Source: an uncultured Schlesneria sp.
Lineage (GTDB): Bacteria; Planctomycetota; Planctomycetia; Planctomycetales; Planctomycetaceae
NCBI GenBank assembly: GCA_903840265.1
Contig: CAIMFH010000070.1
Location: 1-50,499, forward strand
DNA: 50,499 nucleotides
Direction: 5' to 3'
This document shows, piece after piece, positions 37,061 to 45,993 of this stretch. The notes under the pieces were generated by a model. That model did not search any database. It saw only the letters and a program-made list of their open reading frames with translations, and was not told the origin of the DNA. Numbering within the stretch: position 1 is the first letter of the stretch; the number at the start of each line of letters is the position of its first letter. A program made the translations under genes and the position numbers.

Positions 37061-37852
37061 ATGCATCAGTTTCGTCTTGCCGTTGCCACTCGCTGTTTTC
37101 GCCAGCCGCTGATGGATTCGTTGAAATCCGCCGCGAGCATTGGCGTGGAAGGTGTTCAGTTTGATCTGCGCAATGAAGTCGTAGCGACGGAATTGACGGA
37201 TACGGGACGCAGGCAATTCCTGCATCGCCTGACCGAACTGAATCTGACGATCTCTGGAACGTCGTATCCATTGTCTCGCCCGTTGACAGACGAATCGGAA
37301 ATCGATCGTCGCGTCAGCGAGTTACGAGCGGCGATGACATTCGCGTATTCGCTGAAGGCGCGCACGCTGTGCTGCAAAGTGGGTCGAATCCCGGAAGACC
37401 GCGAATCGAAATCTCGGCAACTCCTGGTGGAAGTCTTGAATGACCTGGCGAACCACGCCAATCACGTTGGGACAGTGCTCTGTATTACGCCGACGAACGA
37501 CTCGGCCGAAGATCTGCTGGCGCTCGTGCAGGAAGTGAAATCGGGACCGATCGGGATCGATTATGACCCCGCGCATTTTGCGTTGACGGGCCGCTCCAAT
37601 GCCGAGGCGTTGCGCGTTCTGCACGCGGTGACAATGCATGTTCAGTTGCGAGATGGCTTTCGAGGTTTTGATGGCGGCGGTCAAGAAGCGGCCGTCGGCA
37701 GCGGTGTCGTCGACTGGACCGAGTTGCTGGCGCTGCTGGGTGAGATCGACTATCGCGGCTGGTTGACGGCGATTCGCAATCAGGGTGATGACCGGGCGAA
37801 CGATGTCGCCCAGGCGGTCAAGCATGTGGGGCGGTTGCTGCTGGGTGGTTGA
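37061..37852 (+). CDS. sugar phosphate isomerase/epimerase-like TIM-barrel protein
   Basis: A 263-residue xylose-isomerase-like TIM barrel (AP endonuclease 2 family fold), a family that includes sugar epimerases and inosose dehydratases. Seen in order: the first strand FRLAVATRCF, GVEGVQFDLR, LTISGTSYPLSRP, GIDYDPAHFALTG and VTMHVQLRDG. The last two supply the Asp/His positions expected to bind a divalent metal. The C-terminal segment WTELLALLGEIDYRGWLTAI is typical. An upstream GTG at 37022 would add 13 residues and is not favoured, because the barrel begins at the ATG. The exact reaction is unknown. The xseA gene starts 53 bases after its stop. Confidence 0.78.
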   Translation: MHQFRLAVATRCFRQPLMDSLKSAASIGVEGVQFDLRNEVVATELTDTGRRQFLHRLTELNLTISGTSYPLSRPLTDESEIDRRVSELRAAMTFAYSLKARTLCCKVGRIPEDRESKSRQLLVEVLNDLANHANHVGTVLCITPTNDSAEDLLALVQEVKSGPIGIDYDPAHFALTGRSNAEALRVLHAVTMHVQLRDGFRGFDGGGQEAAVGSGVVDWTELLALLGEIDYRGWLTAIRNQGDDRANDVAQAVKHVGRLLLGG

Positions 37853-37905
37853 TTGTCGCCTCGTCCTGCTTGTTCGCTTTCCTTCGATGATTGAGCTCTT
37901 CACCT

Positions 37906-39129
37906 ATGCCCCCTCGTCCACCTGAGACAATACCGGTTCTGACCGTCAGTGCTGTCACCTTTGCGCTCAAAGAAGTCGTGGAAGCGACGTTCCCGCATCT
38001 CTGGGTCTGCGGCGAGATCTCGAACTTGATGCGCGCCGGATCCGGGCATATCTATTTCACGTTAAAGGACGAGGCCGCGCAACTGAAAGCGGTGATGTGG
38101 CGCACTGCGGCTCAACGAATGCGATTCGATCTCCGCGATGGGATGGAAGTCATCGTCGCGGGTGGAATTCAGGTCTACGAAGCGCGCGGGCAGCATCAGA
38201 TTGTTGTGGAGCAGCTTCAGCCCAAGGGGATCGGACCGCTGGAATTGGCATTCCGGCAACTGCAGCAGAAGCTGGCTGAGGAGGGGCTGTTCGAAGTCGA
38301 ACGCAAACGGCCGTTGCCGCGATTTCCTAAGCGGATTGCCCTCATCACGAGCCCCAGCGGCGCGGCTGTTCGAGATATGATCCAGGTGATCACACGTCGT
38401 TGGCCGAAGGCTCGCATCATCCTGGTTCCGGTGGCCGTTCAAGGGGATCAGGCGGCCGGTCAGATTGCCGCGGCATTGCGCAAAGTGCATACGATTCCCG
38501 ACGTGGATGTCGTGATCTGCGGTCGCGGCGGCGGCAGTCTGGAAGACCTGTGGGCCTTCAACGAAGAAGTGGTCGCACGCGCCATCCATGCCTGCAAGAT
38601 TCCGGTCGTGAGCGCAGTCGGTCACGAAGTCGATGTCACGATTGCCGACCTGGTGGCTGACAGGCGAGCTCTGACCCCCAGTGAGGCGGCTGAACTTGTC
38701 GTACCGCTGGAATCAGATGTGCGACTGGAACTCGATCAGGTGCGACAGCGTCTGGTGAACTCGTTGAGGCAACAAACGCAACGGGCTCGACTGCGGCTTG
38801 ATTCGGTCGCGAGTCGACGCTGTTTTTCGCGACCGCTGGAACGCATCCAAGAGCAGTCGCATCGTCTGGACGATCTGGAGAGTCGGCTGAAACGAGGCAT
38901 GAAGCAAGTGGTCGAATCGTCAAAGCAGAAATTGCAGGCATTCGCATCATCTTTGAATGCGCTCAGTCCGTTGGCAGTCCTCGATCGAGGCTACTCGTTG
39001 ACCAAGCGCATCTCAGACGGAGAACTGATCCGAGACGCGTCGACAATCTCTGTCGGCGATCAGATTTCAACGTTACTCGCGCAGGGAAGCATCATCAGCG
39101 AAGTGCGCGCCATTGAGACCGATGATTGA
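37906..39129 (+). CDS. xseA: exodeoxyribonuclease VII large subunit
   Basis: The large, catalytic subunit of exonuclease VII, a single-strand-specific nuclease. It is about 407 residues from ATG 37906; TTG 37891 would add five. The N-terminal OB fold (LWVCGEISNLMRAGSGHIYF) binds single-stranded DNA. The catalytic region contains ALITSPSGAAVRDMI, VVICGRGGGSLEDLWAFNEE and AVGHEVDVTIADLVADRRA. A long coiled-coil region toward the C-terminus is followed by the conserved LDRGYSL segment. The small subunit gene xseB is not found next to it. Confidence 0.93.
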   Translation: MPPRPPETIPVLTVSAVTFALKEVVEATFPHLWVCGEISNLMRAGSGHIYFTLKDEAAQLKAVMWRTAAQRMRFDLRDGMEVIVAGGIQVYEARGQHQIVVEQLQPKGIGPLELAFRQLQQKLAEEGLFEVERKRPLPRFPKRIALITSPSGAAVRDMIQVITRRWPKARIILVPVAVQGDQAAGQIAAALRKVHTIPDVDVVICGRGGGSLEDLWAFNEEVVARAIHACKIPVVSAVGHEVDVTIADLVADRRALTPSEAAELVVPLESDVRLELDQVRQRLVNSLRQQTQRARLRLDSVASRRCFSRPLERIQEQSHRLDDLESRLKRGMKQVVESSKQKLQAFASSLNALSPLAVLDRGYSLTKRISDGELIRDASTISVGDQISTLLAQGSIISEVRAIETDD

Positions 39130-39185
39130 GTCGATCTGATTGAGCGTGCGCGATGATGGTTCCCTAGCCAGCGAGGCCGTGACTT

Positions 39186-39230
39186 GCGTCGAAGACACGG
39201 CCATGTCGATGGCGCGCTGGCATCGTGACC
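39186..39230 (+). repeat. diverged copy of the interspersed element
   Basis: The sequence GAAGACACGGCCATGTCGAT shares the ACACGGC-TGTCGA core of copies A and B, then diverges; a weak GGCATCGTGACC follows. It lies between the convergent xseA and 39235 genes. The match is short, so membership is tentative. Confidence 0.35.
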
Positions 39231-39234
39231 AGGA

Positions 39235-40611
39235 TCACTCGTCCGCCAATTGCTTTAGAAGTTCAGCGATCTCGCGATGGGCGGTCTGTGACTGCGTGAT
39301 GATAAGTTTGTGACCTAGCGTCTGAATGGTGGATGTCGGGGGTTCGGCGTAATGCACCATTTCCAATGCCAACAGTGTCGATTGAGCGAACGTCACCAGC
39401 CCGTTGGTAATCGCGCCGCCCAGCATCTCCATCTGCCTGGCTTCGTCGGCGCGGTTGATCACCTCGGGTTCGGCAGTCGATTCCGGGCTGATGTCGATTC
39501 CGACTTCGGCACCTACCAACTGCACTCCCGTCTTCACGAGCGAAGTCAGCGTTTCGCCTGGCAGCGGAGTTCCCTTCAGTTGCTCGCCCAGATCACTGAT
39601 CTGCGATCGCCAGCTCCAGGGACGAATCGATTGTCGGATCGTTTTTGAAAGCTGCTCAGCAGGCAGATCTCGTAAATGCTTGATCGAATACACACGAGTC
39701 TCACGTGTCGACAGTGCTTTCATTCGCGTGGTGATCAGCAGACCATCGTCTTCGATCAGGTAATCCAACAATGCCGCATTCGTCATCAGAATTGGCATTC
39801 CTGACATCTCGTCACTTTGCGCGGTCGGGGCGGCGTCGAGGGCCTGTCGCAAGACCGTGGCGATGCTGACGCGAGACAAGTCCAGCGTCTGGATGTCGAG
39901 TTCCGTCTCAAGCAATTCTTCCAGAATCTCTTGGATGCCTTTGGGCGTCTCAGACGCTTCGGGAGAAGAGACCGCTGGCGGCTTCGTCGGTGCCAAGGGC
40001 ATCGGATCTGGCTCCGACGCACCCACGAGTGGAGGTTCGGAAGACACCTGTGGTGGTGCCGCTGGTGCGACGGCTACGCTCGGAGCGATAGCGGCAGGCG
40101 GGGCCGCGACTGCGGGGGCTGCAGCCGGTGCCGCTGCGGCAGGAGCAACGTTCCCTACTTCGTCTGACGAATAATACGCAGCGGCGGCTACTGGGTACAC
40201 TGGCTGAGCAGACTGGATGTGGACGACTCCCGTCGGACAGCTCGCGCCGGGACAATAGGCCGGAAATCCCAGCGGAGCCAAGTAGTTCGTCGCGACTTGG
40301 GCCGGACGATAAGCAGGCGTCTGTGAAGACTTGTCCAGCATCGCAGCCAAGGTCGGCGTGTCGAACCGCAGCGACAAATGATGCTGCTGATGCAGTTGAT
40401 CCAGAACTTCACGAACGGTGACTTGCTTGCGTCCCTCAAATTCCAGGTTCGCAGGAGAGAGCAACAACGCTTCGAGTTGTGTTCGGCCCGAGATCACACG
40501 CGGCGGAACAGCAGCCTTGGCTGATGCCTTCCCTTTTTGCGGCGGATCAGCGGCGATCGCGGAACTCACAAAACCAAGACACATGCCAACGACGAACAAA
40601 TGACGCTTCAT
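39235..40611 (-). CDS. exported protein with secretin-N-domain-like repeats and an Ala/Pro-rich linker
   Basis: A 458-residue protein with a signal peptide (HLFVVGMCLGFVSSAIAA). The ATG at 40611 is supported by AAGGAGG eight bases upstream. An N-terminal module (EFEGRKQVTVREVLDQLHQQ) resembles the N0/STN fold of secretins, and a second similar module occurs after residue 230 (DYLIEDDGLLITTRMKAL). Between them lies an Ala/Pro low-complexity segment (VAPAAAAPAAAPAVAAPPAA). The last part (TRVYSIKHLRDLPAEQLSKT) also looks secretin-N-like. No secretin channel is present. Its role is unknown. Confidence 0.65.
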   Translation of the reverse strand: MKRHLFVVGMCLGFVSSAIAADPPQKGKASAKAAVPPRVISGRTQLEALLLSPANLEFEGRKQVTVREVLDQLHQQHHLSLRFDTPTLAAMLDKSSQTPAYRPAQVATNYLAPLGFPAYCPGASCPTGVVHIQSAQPVYPVAAAAYYSSDEVGNVAPAAAAPAAAPAVAAPPAAIAPSVAVAPAAPPQVSSEPPLVGASEPDPMPLAPTKPPAVSSPEASETPKGIQEILEELLETELDIQTLDLSRVSIATVLRQALDAAPTAQSDEMSGMPILMTNAALLDYLIEDDGLLITTRMKALSTRETRVYSIKHLRDLPAEQLSKTIRQSIRPWSWRSQISDLGEQLKGTPLPGETLTSLVKTGVQLVGAEVGIDISPESTAEPEVINRADEARQMEMLGGAITNGLVTFAQSTLLALEMVHYAEPPTSTIQTLGHKLIITQSQTAHREIAELLKQLADE

Positions 40612-40737
40612 TACCAAGTCCTCCTTGCTGTAGGTAATTCAAGCAGAATGTCTGAAATACTCTGCGAATAGAGCGACTGAATGTCAAGAACGTGTTGATG
40701 GGCGACGACGATTTGGAGGTGCCGAGGCGCTCAGACA

Positions 40738-43700
40738 CTACTGCAAGCTCGGCGGGCCAAAATCTCCAGCGTCGTACCTCTTCCAAAATTCCGCAGGCGA
40801 ATAGTTTTGTTCGCCATTCATTCCGATGAGTTCCAGATTCTTCATCTGTCGCAGAACAGTAATTCCCTTTGTGATCGTATGTGGCGTCAGCAATATGCCT
40901 TTGAGATCAAACCCCTGAAGCAGGCTTAGGTCGCTGATTCGCGTGCCGTCGATCATCAGATGTTTGAGCGGCATGCCCTTGATAATCGAGAGGTCATCAA
41001 CGGGCGTGCGCCACAGTCCGAGTGCGTTCAGCGACATTCCTTCGATTGGAGTGAGATCAAATACGTGGGTGTCTCCCACAATGAGTATGGTCAGCGGCAT
41101 CCCTTTCAATGGCGACAGATCGACTACGTCACTGCGATCGACTCTCAGGCTGGTGAGCTGCATTCCTTGAAGAGGAGCAAGATTCGCCAGCATTCGTAGG
41201 CTATCGCCTGTATTGCGACAGTTCAGTATCTTCAGGTTCTTCAATGCTCGAAGCGGCGATAGATCCGTTATTACTCCCGAGTTAAGCTGTAACTGCGTCA
41301 CGGCTCCATCTTCAATCTTATGTGACAAGGCACCATCGAACCCCGGATGCAATTCCTGCAGCTTCATGGTGACCGCCATGATTTGCTTCTCGGCCGACAG
41401 CTCGCCGATCTCGTTCACCCACTTCAGAAACGCAGGATCGTCAGACTTGGTGATCGGTCGTCCAAACTGTCCGTCGTCGTATCGTCTCCAGAATTCGGCC
41501 GGTGAAAAGTGCTCTTTCTGCCAACCTGGACCGATCGATTCCAGAGTTTTCATCCGACGTATGACATCCAGCCCTGCAGAGATATTCGACGGGGTGAAGC
41601 GAAGATGACTTAATGAGAGCTGACCAAGCGCGGATAAATCGGTGACGCGAGTTCGTTCGCAGTACAGTATTGTCAGGGGGATGTTTTTTAGAGGTGCAAG
41701 ATCGGAAACCTCGGCTCCATCGCAGTACAGATGTTGAAGAGCACTTCCTTCCAGCGGGGAAAAGTCGGTGACTCGCGTCGAACCGCAGTTGAGCGTCTTT
41801 AAGGGAATCCCATGAAGGGGCGAGAGATTGACGACCCCAGACGAATTGATATCCAGGTTTTCCAGATTCATCCCTTGAAGAGGCGAAAGATCCTGCAATT
41901 TTGGACAACGACAACTCAGTTCAACTAACGGCATTCCCCCCAGGGGTTCCAAACTCGTGATCGAAGTCAAATTACAGTTTAGTTTCGTCAGAGAAAGACC
42001 TCGTAGACTGGAAAGATCCGCGAGTCGTGTTTTTTCCAGGTCGAGTACCGAGATTTTTGATTTCTTGAGTGGCGAGAGGTCGGAGATCAATGTGAAATGA
42101 ATCTGGATGAGTTCCAGTGGCATGCCCTCGAGCGGTGAGAGATCACTGATTAGAGTGTCTTCGCAGAAAAGGATGGCGAGAGGCATTCCCTTCAACGGAG
42201 ACAAGTCATCGACCTGGGTACAGGGAATTTGAAGTCGCTCTAAAGTCATTCCACGAAGCGGAGAGAGGTCCTTAAGCCGCCGCGACCAGCCGCAATCGAG
42301 CTCAGTCAGTTGCAGCCCACGCAATGGTGAAAGGTCAACGAGGATCCCTTGATTCGGGCTGCTTCCGTGACAACGAAGTCGCTTCAATCCCTTCAATGCT
42401 CGGAGCGGAGAAATATCACGGACTCTGTCGGTGACAAAAGCAAATTCGGTCACGACACCGTTGTCATGTGCAGGTGGCCCGCTGTGATCCCAATTCGTAA
42501 CTTTCCCCTCGAATTCCGGGTTCAGTTGCTGCAGCCTTTTGACAACCTCTTCGATCTGCATTTCAGCAGTCAGGCCGACGACCTGCTGCTCCCATTGTTG
42601 AAACTCAGGTGCGTCCCACGGTTTGCCGCCCGCGACTGGAACGACCGACGCAGGCTTCTTTTCCAATGACGTGACTGGAGGAATTGGCGTTGCTGACAAA
42701 TTAGATTCTGCGACCCGCCCACCTTGTGTTTCGTTTTTCTTCCTCGCCGGCAAGAGCAGACTGGCGAGTAACAGCAACGAACAGACCGCGATGGTGCCGA
42801 TCAACATCCGTTTCCGATTGTTGCTCCCGACACCCCCTGAATTGGTGTCGATGACCTTCGTTTCAATCGATGATGCATCTTTGAAGAGCGTGGTCTGATC
42901 TGGCTCTGACGAAACCACAGACGGCGGCGGAGATCGCTGCCAATCGGTTGGCTGTGCAGGAAGCGGCCCTTTGCTTTCCAATGCGGCAATCACTTCCGAC
43001 ATTGTCTGGTACCGGTCTTCGACCTTCTTGGCGACCATCTTTTTGAAGATCGACTCCAAGCGATCAGAGACTTCCGCCCGCTCGGCGCGCAGTGATGGGA
43101 TCGGCTGCTCACGATGAGCCAGCAGTTTCTTCATGACCGAATTGCCATCGTAGAGCGGTTTGCCGACGAGCAAGTAATACAGCGTGCAGCCTAGTGCGTA
43201 GATATCGGCGCGAGCGTCCGCCGATTTGGTGTCCAGAGCTTGCTCGGGCGGCATATAGTCGACTGTCCCCATGATCGCGCCGGTGGAGGTCAGTTCGGCA
43301 TGCGGACTATTTTCGCTCTCTTCGCTCAAGCGAGCCAGGCCCAGATCGAGGATCTTAACCGTTCCCTTTTTATCGAGCAGCAGGTTGGCAGGTTTGATGT
43401 CTCGATGCACAATCCCCTCAGCGTGCGCTGCCTGCAAACCTTTCGCAGCTTGTACGACGTAGTTCACTGCTTGCTCCAACGAGAGTGGCCCCTCTTTTTT
43501 GACGAGCGCAGACAGATCACTGCCGTCGACATGCTCCATCACCAGGAAGTGCACACCGTTCGCTTCATCGGCGTCATCTGCGGCGACGATATTCGGATGT
43601 CGAAGCTTCGCCGCTGCCTCAATCTCTCGCTGGAAGCGAGCGGCTGCAACCGCATCCTTCATCAAATTGGTTGGCAACATCTTGATGGCGACGGTGCGCT

Positions 43701-43977
43701 TCATCCGTCGATGCTCTGCCCTGTAGACAGCCCCCATCCCGCCCTGGCCAATCTTCTCCGCCAGCACGTAGTTCCCCAAAACCAGTGCTTTGCCTCGACC
43801 TTTTGAAATCTCCTGAGCTTGGAACTTTGTCAGCTTTTTCTTGCGAATCAGTTCCAACGCCAGTTCTTCGGCATCTTTCGGTATGGCGTCAGGTGGGATG
43901 AATTGCTGCAATACCTGAAGCTCAACTAACCCACTCTCAACAAGCTGCTTGATGTATTGTTCGAGTGACAAAGGCAT
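40738..43977 (-). CDS. Hanks-type Ser/Thr protein kinase with two leucine-rich-like repeat modules
   Basis: A 1079-residue membrane kinase. After a short N-terminal helical region, the kinase domain shows GQGGMG at residues 77-82, the ATP-binding Lys at 99, HRDIKPAN at 191-198 (catalytic Asp 193), DLG at 211-213 in place of DFG, and YMPPEQ. One transmembrane helix (MLIGTIAVCSLLLLASLLL, about 391-409) follows a linker. The outer part holds two copies of a module: a segment ending FEGK or FDGA, then about 13 and 6 units respectively of a 21-residue repeat with core DLSPLRGMPLTxL, closing with SPAEFWRRYD or SPAEFWKRYD. All core catalytic residues are present. The ligand is unknown. Confidence 0.88.
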   Translation of the reverse strand: MPLSLEQYIKQLVESGLVELQVLQQFIPPDAIPKDAEELALELIRKKKLTKFQAQEISKGRGKALVLGNYVLAEKIGQGGMGAVYRAEHRRMKRTVAIKMLPTNLMKDAVAAARFQREIEAAAKLRHPNIVAADDADEANGVHFLVMEHVDGSDLSALVKKEGPLSLEQAVNYVVQAAKGLQAAHAEGIVHRDIKPANLLLDKKGTVKILDLGLARLSEESENSPHAELTSTGAIMGTVDYMPPEQALDTKSADARADIYALGCTLYYLLVGKPLYDGNSVMKKLLAHREQPIPSLRAERAEVSDRLESIFKKMVAKKVEDRYQTMSEVIAALESKGPLPAQPTDWQRSPPPSVVSSEPDQTTLFKDASSIETKVIDTNSGGVGSNNRKRMLIGTIAVCSLLLLASLLLPARKKNETQGGRVAESNLSATPIPPVTSLEKKPASVVPVAGGKPWDAPEFQQWEQQVVGLTAEMQIEEVVKRLQQLNPEFEGKVTNWDHSGPPAHDNGVVTEFAFVTDRVRDISPLRALKGLKRLRCHGSSPNQGILVDLSPLRGLQLTELDCGWSRRLKDLSPLRGMTLERLQIPCTQVDDLSPLKGMPLAILFCEDTLISDLSPLEGMPLELIQIHFTLISDLSPLKKSKISVLDLEKTRLADLSSLRGLSLTKLNCNLTSITSLEPLGGMPLVELSCRCPKLQDLSPLQGMNLENLDINSSGVVNLSPLHGIPLKTLNCGSTRVTDFSPLEGSALQHLYCDGAEVSDLAPLKNIPLTILYCERTRVTDLSALGQLSLSHLRFTPSNISAGLDVIRRMKTLESIGPGWQKEHFSPAEFWRRYDDGQFGRPITKSDDPAFLKWVNEIGELSAEKQIMAVTMKLQELHPGFDGALSHKIEDGAVTQLQLNSGVITDLSPLRALKNLKILNCRNTGDSLRMLANLAPLQGMQLTSLRVDRSDVVDLSPLKGMPLTILIVGDTHVFDLTPIEGMSLNALGLWRTPVDDLSIIKGMPLKHLMIDGTRISDLSLLQGFDLKGILLTPHTITKGITVLRQMKNLELIGMNGEQNYSPAEFWKRYDAGDFGPPSLQ

Positions 43978-44181
43978 GGTCTAAATTCGCCGCGAAGCAT
44001 TGGCAATCGTCATCAGAAGGGTCGCAGAATTCTTACCTAACGACTGTTTCAATACTAGCGAGTCTGCGCTGACAATCGCTATCCGAAGCCGTATTGTCTT
44101 CTCGCCACGTCATCTTGATCAACTATCCGCGATTAGTAGTAGGGCGCGACTGCGGTTGTCTTGGATTTGGGTGCCACGGCC
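43978..44181. other. gene-free intergenic DNA with a fragment of the interspersed element
   Basis: No coding region is supported. The region contains the inverted-orientation core GGGTGCCACGG at 44169-44179, matching the GTGGCACCC end of copies A and B. No promoter pair was placed with confidence. Confidence 0.35.
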
Positions 44182-45042
44182 TCACACGTTGTCATCTAGA
44201 AGTTGCGCCAGTTGTTCGCGGACATCGGCCAGGCGTTTGTAGTCGAGCATGTCGAGCGGCATCGTGCGTAGACTGCGAGCGACCGGGCGATTGCGGCGCA
44301 CGTCCGGCCAAGAGGTGTGAGTCACACGAATCCCGAATACGATGCCGCCTGTACTAGGGAGGGCAAACAGACATTGATCTTCGCGCCGCAACCAGGCTTC
44401 TTCGAGTCGCACAGGTAGTTGAATCGTGGGCAAATTTCGTTCGGGATGCTGATTGAGTTCGGGCAAACGGCAGACGCCCCAGTTGGATCGGACGAGGCAC
44501 TTCCCCGGACGCAACCGTGCCAGCAATCGATCAATCTGCGAAGCGAGGGCCGAATTAAGTTGCGGGACCGGTTGGTGAACTTGATCGACGGTTTGTCCCA
44601 GCTTGTCTGTCAATCGCCACGCCGAGGGAAAGCAGACGCAGCCGCCGGCCACCGTAAACAGAGGTTCGTCGTGATGCGAGTTCGCGGGCGACGTCTGACG
44701 GCGAGGGGCAAGCAAGACGAAGTCGGGCTCCCATTGTTCGCTGAGCATCACGAGCCGCTCGAACAAGCTGACGCCTGGTGAGCAGAGATCCCTTGGCGCG
44801 TCACGTAGCATCGGCCACGACGCCACTGACTCCATCAGTTCCTGTGCGATGGCTGCTCCCTCTGGCAGCAAGGCCGCATATCGCAGCGGATTGGCCGCGA
44901 ACCAGGCTCGACGCTCAGCCAGCACTGCTGCCGAATCAGTCGACCACGCGAAGAACTCTTCGGGAGATCCGGGAACGGTCCCCAAACGAAATCGAAAGTC
45001 CTCGTCCGAGAACGATTGAGGGTCCAAGGGAATCGATGTCAT
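44182..45042 (-). CDS. DUF3445 / heme-dependent oxidative N-demethylase family protein
   Basis: A 286-residue cytoplasmic protein. It shows the DUF3445 pattern: an N-terminal FRFRLGTVPGSPEEFF, the central GGCVCFPSAWRLTDKLGQTV followed by QVHQPVP, then VRSNWGVCRLPELNQHPE, LRREDQCLFALPSTGGIVF and a closing helical end. Members have been linked to heme-dependent N-demethylation of amines, but no experimental support exists for this protein. It stands alone between the kinase and the ferritin-like gene, with the same orientation as both. The ATG at 45042 follows a weak ribosome binding site. Confidence 0.72.
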   Translation of the reverse strand: MTSIPLDPQSFSDEDFRFRLGTVPGSPEEFFAWSTDSAAVLAERRAWFAANPLRYAALLPEGAAIAQELMESVASWPMLRDAPRDLCSPGVSLFERLVMLSEQWEPDFVLLAPRRQTSPANSHHDEPLFTVAGGCVCFPSAWRLTDKLGQTVDQVHQPVPQLNSALASQIDRLLARLRPGKCLVRSNWGVCRLPELNQHPERNLPTIQLPVRLEEAWLRREDQCLFALPSTGGIVFGIRVTHTSWPDVRRNRPVARSLRTMPLDMLDYKRLADVREQLAQLLDDNV

Positions 45043-45145
45043 TGCAAGCTGCTATCCGTCCTTGAATTTCGAATCAGTGACGATGAGGGTCTTCAAGCGA
45101 TTGCAATATAGCCGAGCAGCGATTCCGCACCTATTCGGTTCCTAC

Positions 45146-45961
45146 TCAGGCATCCGCAGGGAGCTGGAAATCGACGACTGTTTTCGAGTCGCCACGGGCT
45201 AGTTCCGGGGGAGTATTTGCCAGTCGCGCCGGCCGAGCATCAGGGCGCATCTGGTGCCAGTGGAATTCCATGCGTTGCCAGGCAGCCTGCCAGAATCGAC
45301 GAAACGGATAACCGCCAGCACGCAAAGCACGATGATGATCGACCCACACGGCGATCGTTGTCGCAGCGAATAGAACTCGCTGAAGGAGCGAAATCAATAA
45401 GCGAGCAACGGGGCCTCGGGGTGCGCCAATCAGTGCCAGGCGTTCGTATTGAAACCGCAGATGATGAACTTCGTCTTTCAAGATCTGTCGGCAAATGGTT
45501 CTCAGCACGGGCGACTCACTGGCTTCCATGATCGCGCGATAATAAACGAGGGCCAGGGTTTCGACGCCGATGACGACAGTCGTCCAGCATTCCATGTTCG
45601 GCAGCAGATGTCGCAGCTTGCGAAAGATCGAGTCGCCCCAGTTGCGACGCAGTCGGGGTGTGCCGTGCAGGTCCAGGAACCGACCGAGCAATTTGCCATG
45701 ACGCTGTTCCTCAGCGATGAAGAGTTTTACGGCTTCGACGAATTCCGGGTCCGCAGCCTGTTGCGCATACCGCCGCGCCGCCGCCAGCATTTGAACTCCT
45801 TCGGAGGTTTCACCGAGTTGCCAGGCCCGCAGCGATGGGATAATGGCATCGGCTTGAGCGGTCGTGAGCTGTGCTCCTGCCTCCCAAGGGATCGGCAGTT
45901 GATTCGCGGCGTTGGCCTGGTAATGCGCGATCCACTCGCGCGAGGAAGTGATGCTGCGCAT
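45146..45961 (-). CDS. ferritin-like di-iron protein
   Basis: A 271-residue protein with a four-helix ferritin-like fold. Metal-ligand motifs are FIAEEQRH (Glu 84/85, His 88) in helix 2, GVETLALVYY (Glu 134) in helix 3 and DEVHHLRF (Glu 164, His 167) in helix 4, which is the EXXH pair pattern of di-iron carboxylate proteins. ATG 45961 is chosen because AAGGA lies seven bases before it; GTG 45982 is an alternative. The gene follows ispH with 32 bases between them and is probably cotranscribed. Hydroxylase, desaturase-like and scavenging roles are all possible. Confidence 0.7.
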   Translation of the reverse strand: MRSITSSREWIAHYQANAANQLPIPWEAGAQLTTAQADAIIPSLRAWQLGETSEGVQMLAAARRYAQQAADPEFVEAVKLFIAEEQRHGKLLGRFLDLHGTPRLRRNWGDSIFRKLRHLLPNMECWTTVVIGVETLALVYYRAIMEASESPVLRTICRQILKDEVHHLRFQYERLALIGAPRGPVARLLISLLQRVLFAATTIAVWVDHHRALRAGGYPFRRFWQAAWQRMEFHWHQMRPDARPARLANTPPELARGDSKTVVDFQLPADA

Positions 45962-45993
45962 TGACGATTCCTTGTCAGGCACTTACTGAGGGA

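Noticed and set aside
39130-39234. xseB, the small subunit of exonuclease VII, expected after xseA
   Set aside because: No short helical reading frame of the right size is present between 39130 and 39234; the region instead holds a diverged repeat element.
40618-40737. TTGACA near 40690 as a promoter for the minus-strand gene starting at 40611
   Set aside because: The -35-like TTGACA is present, but no acceptable -10 box falls 16-18 bases downstream; the best candidates are 11 or 19 bases away.
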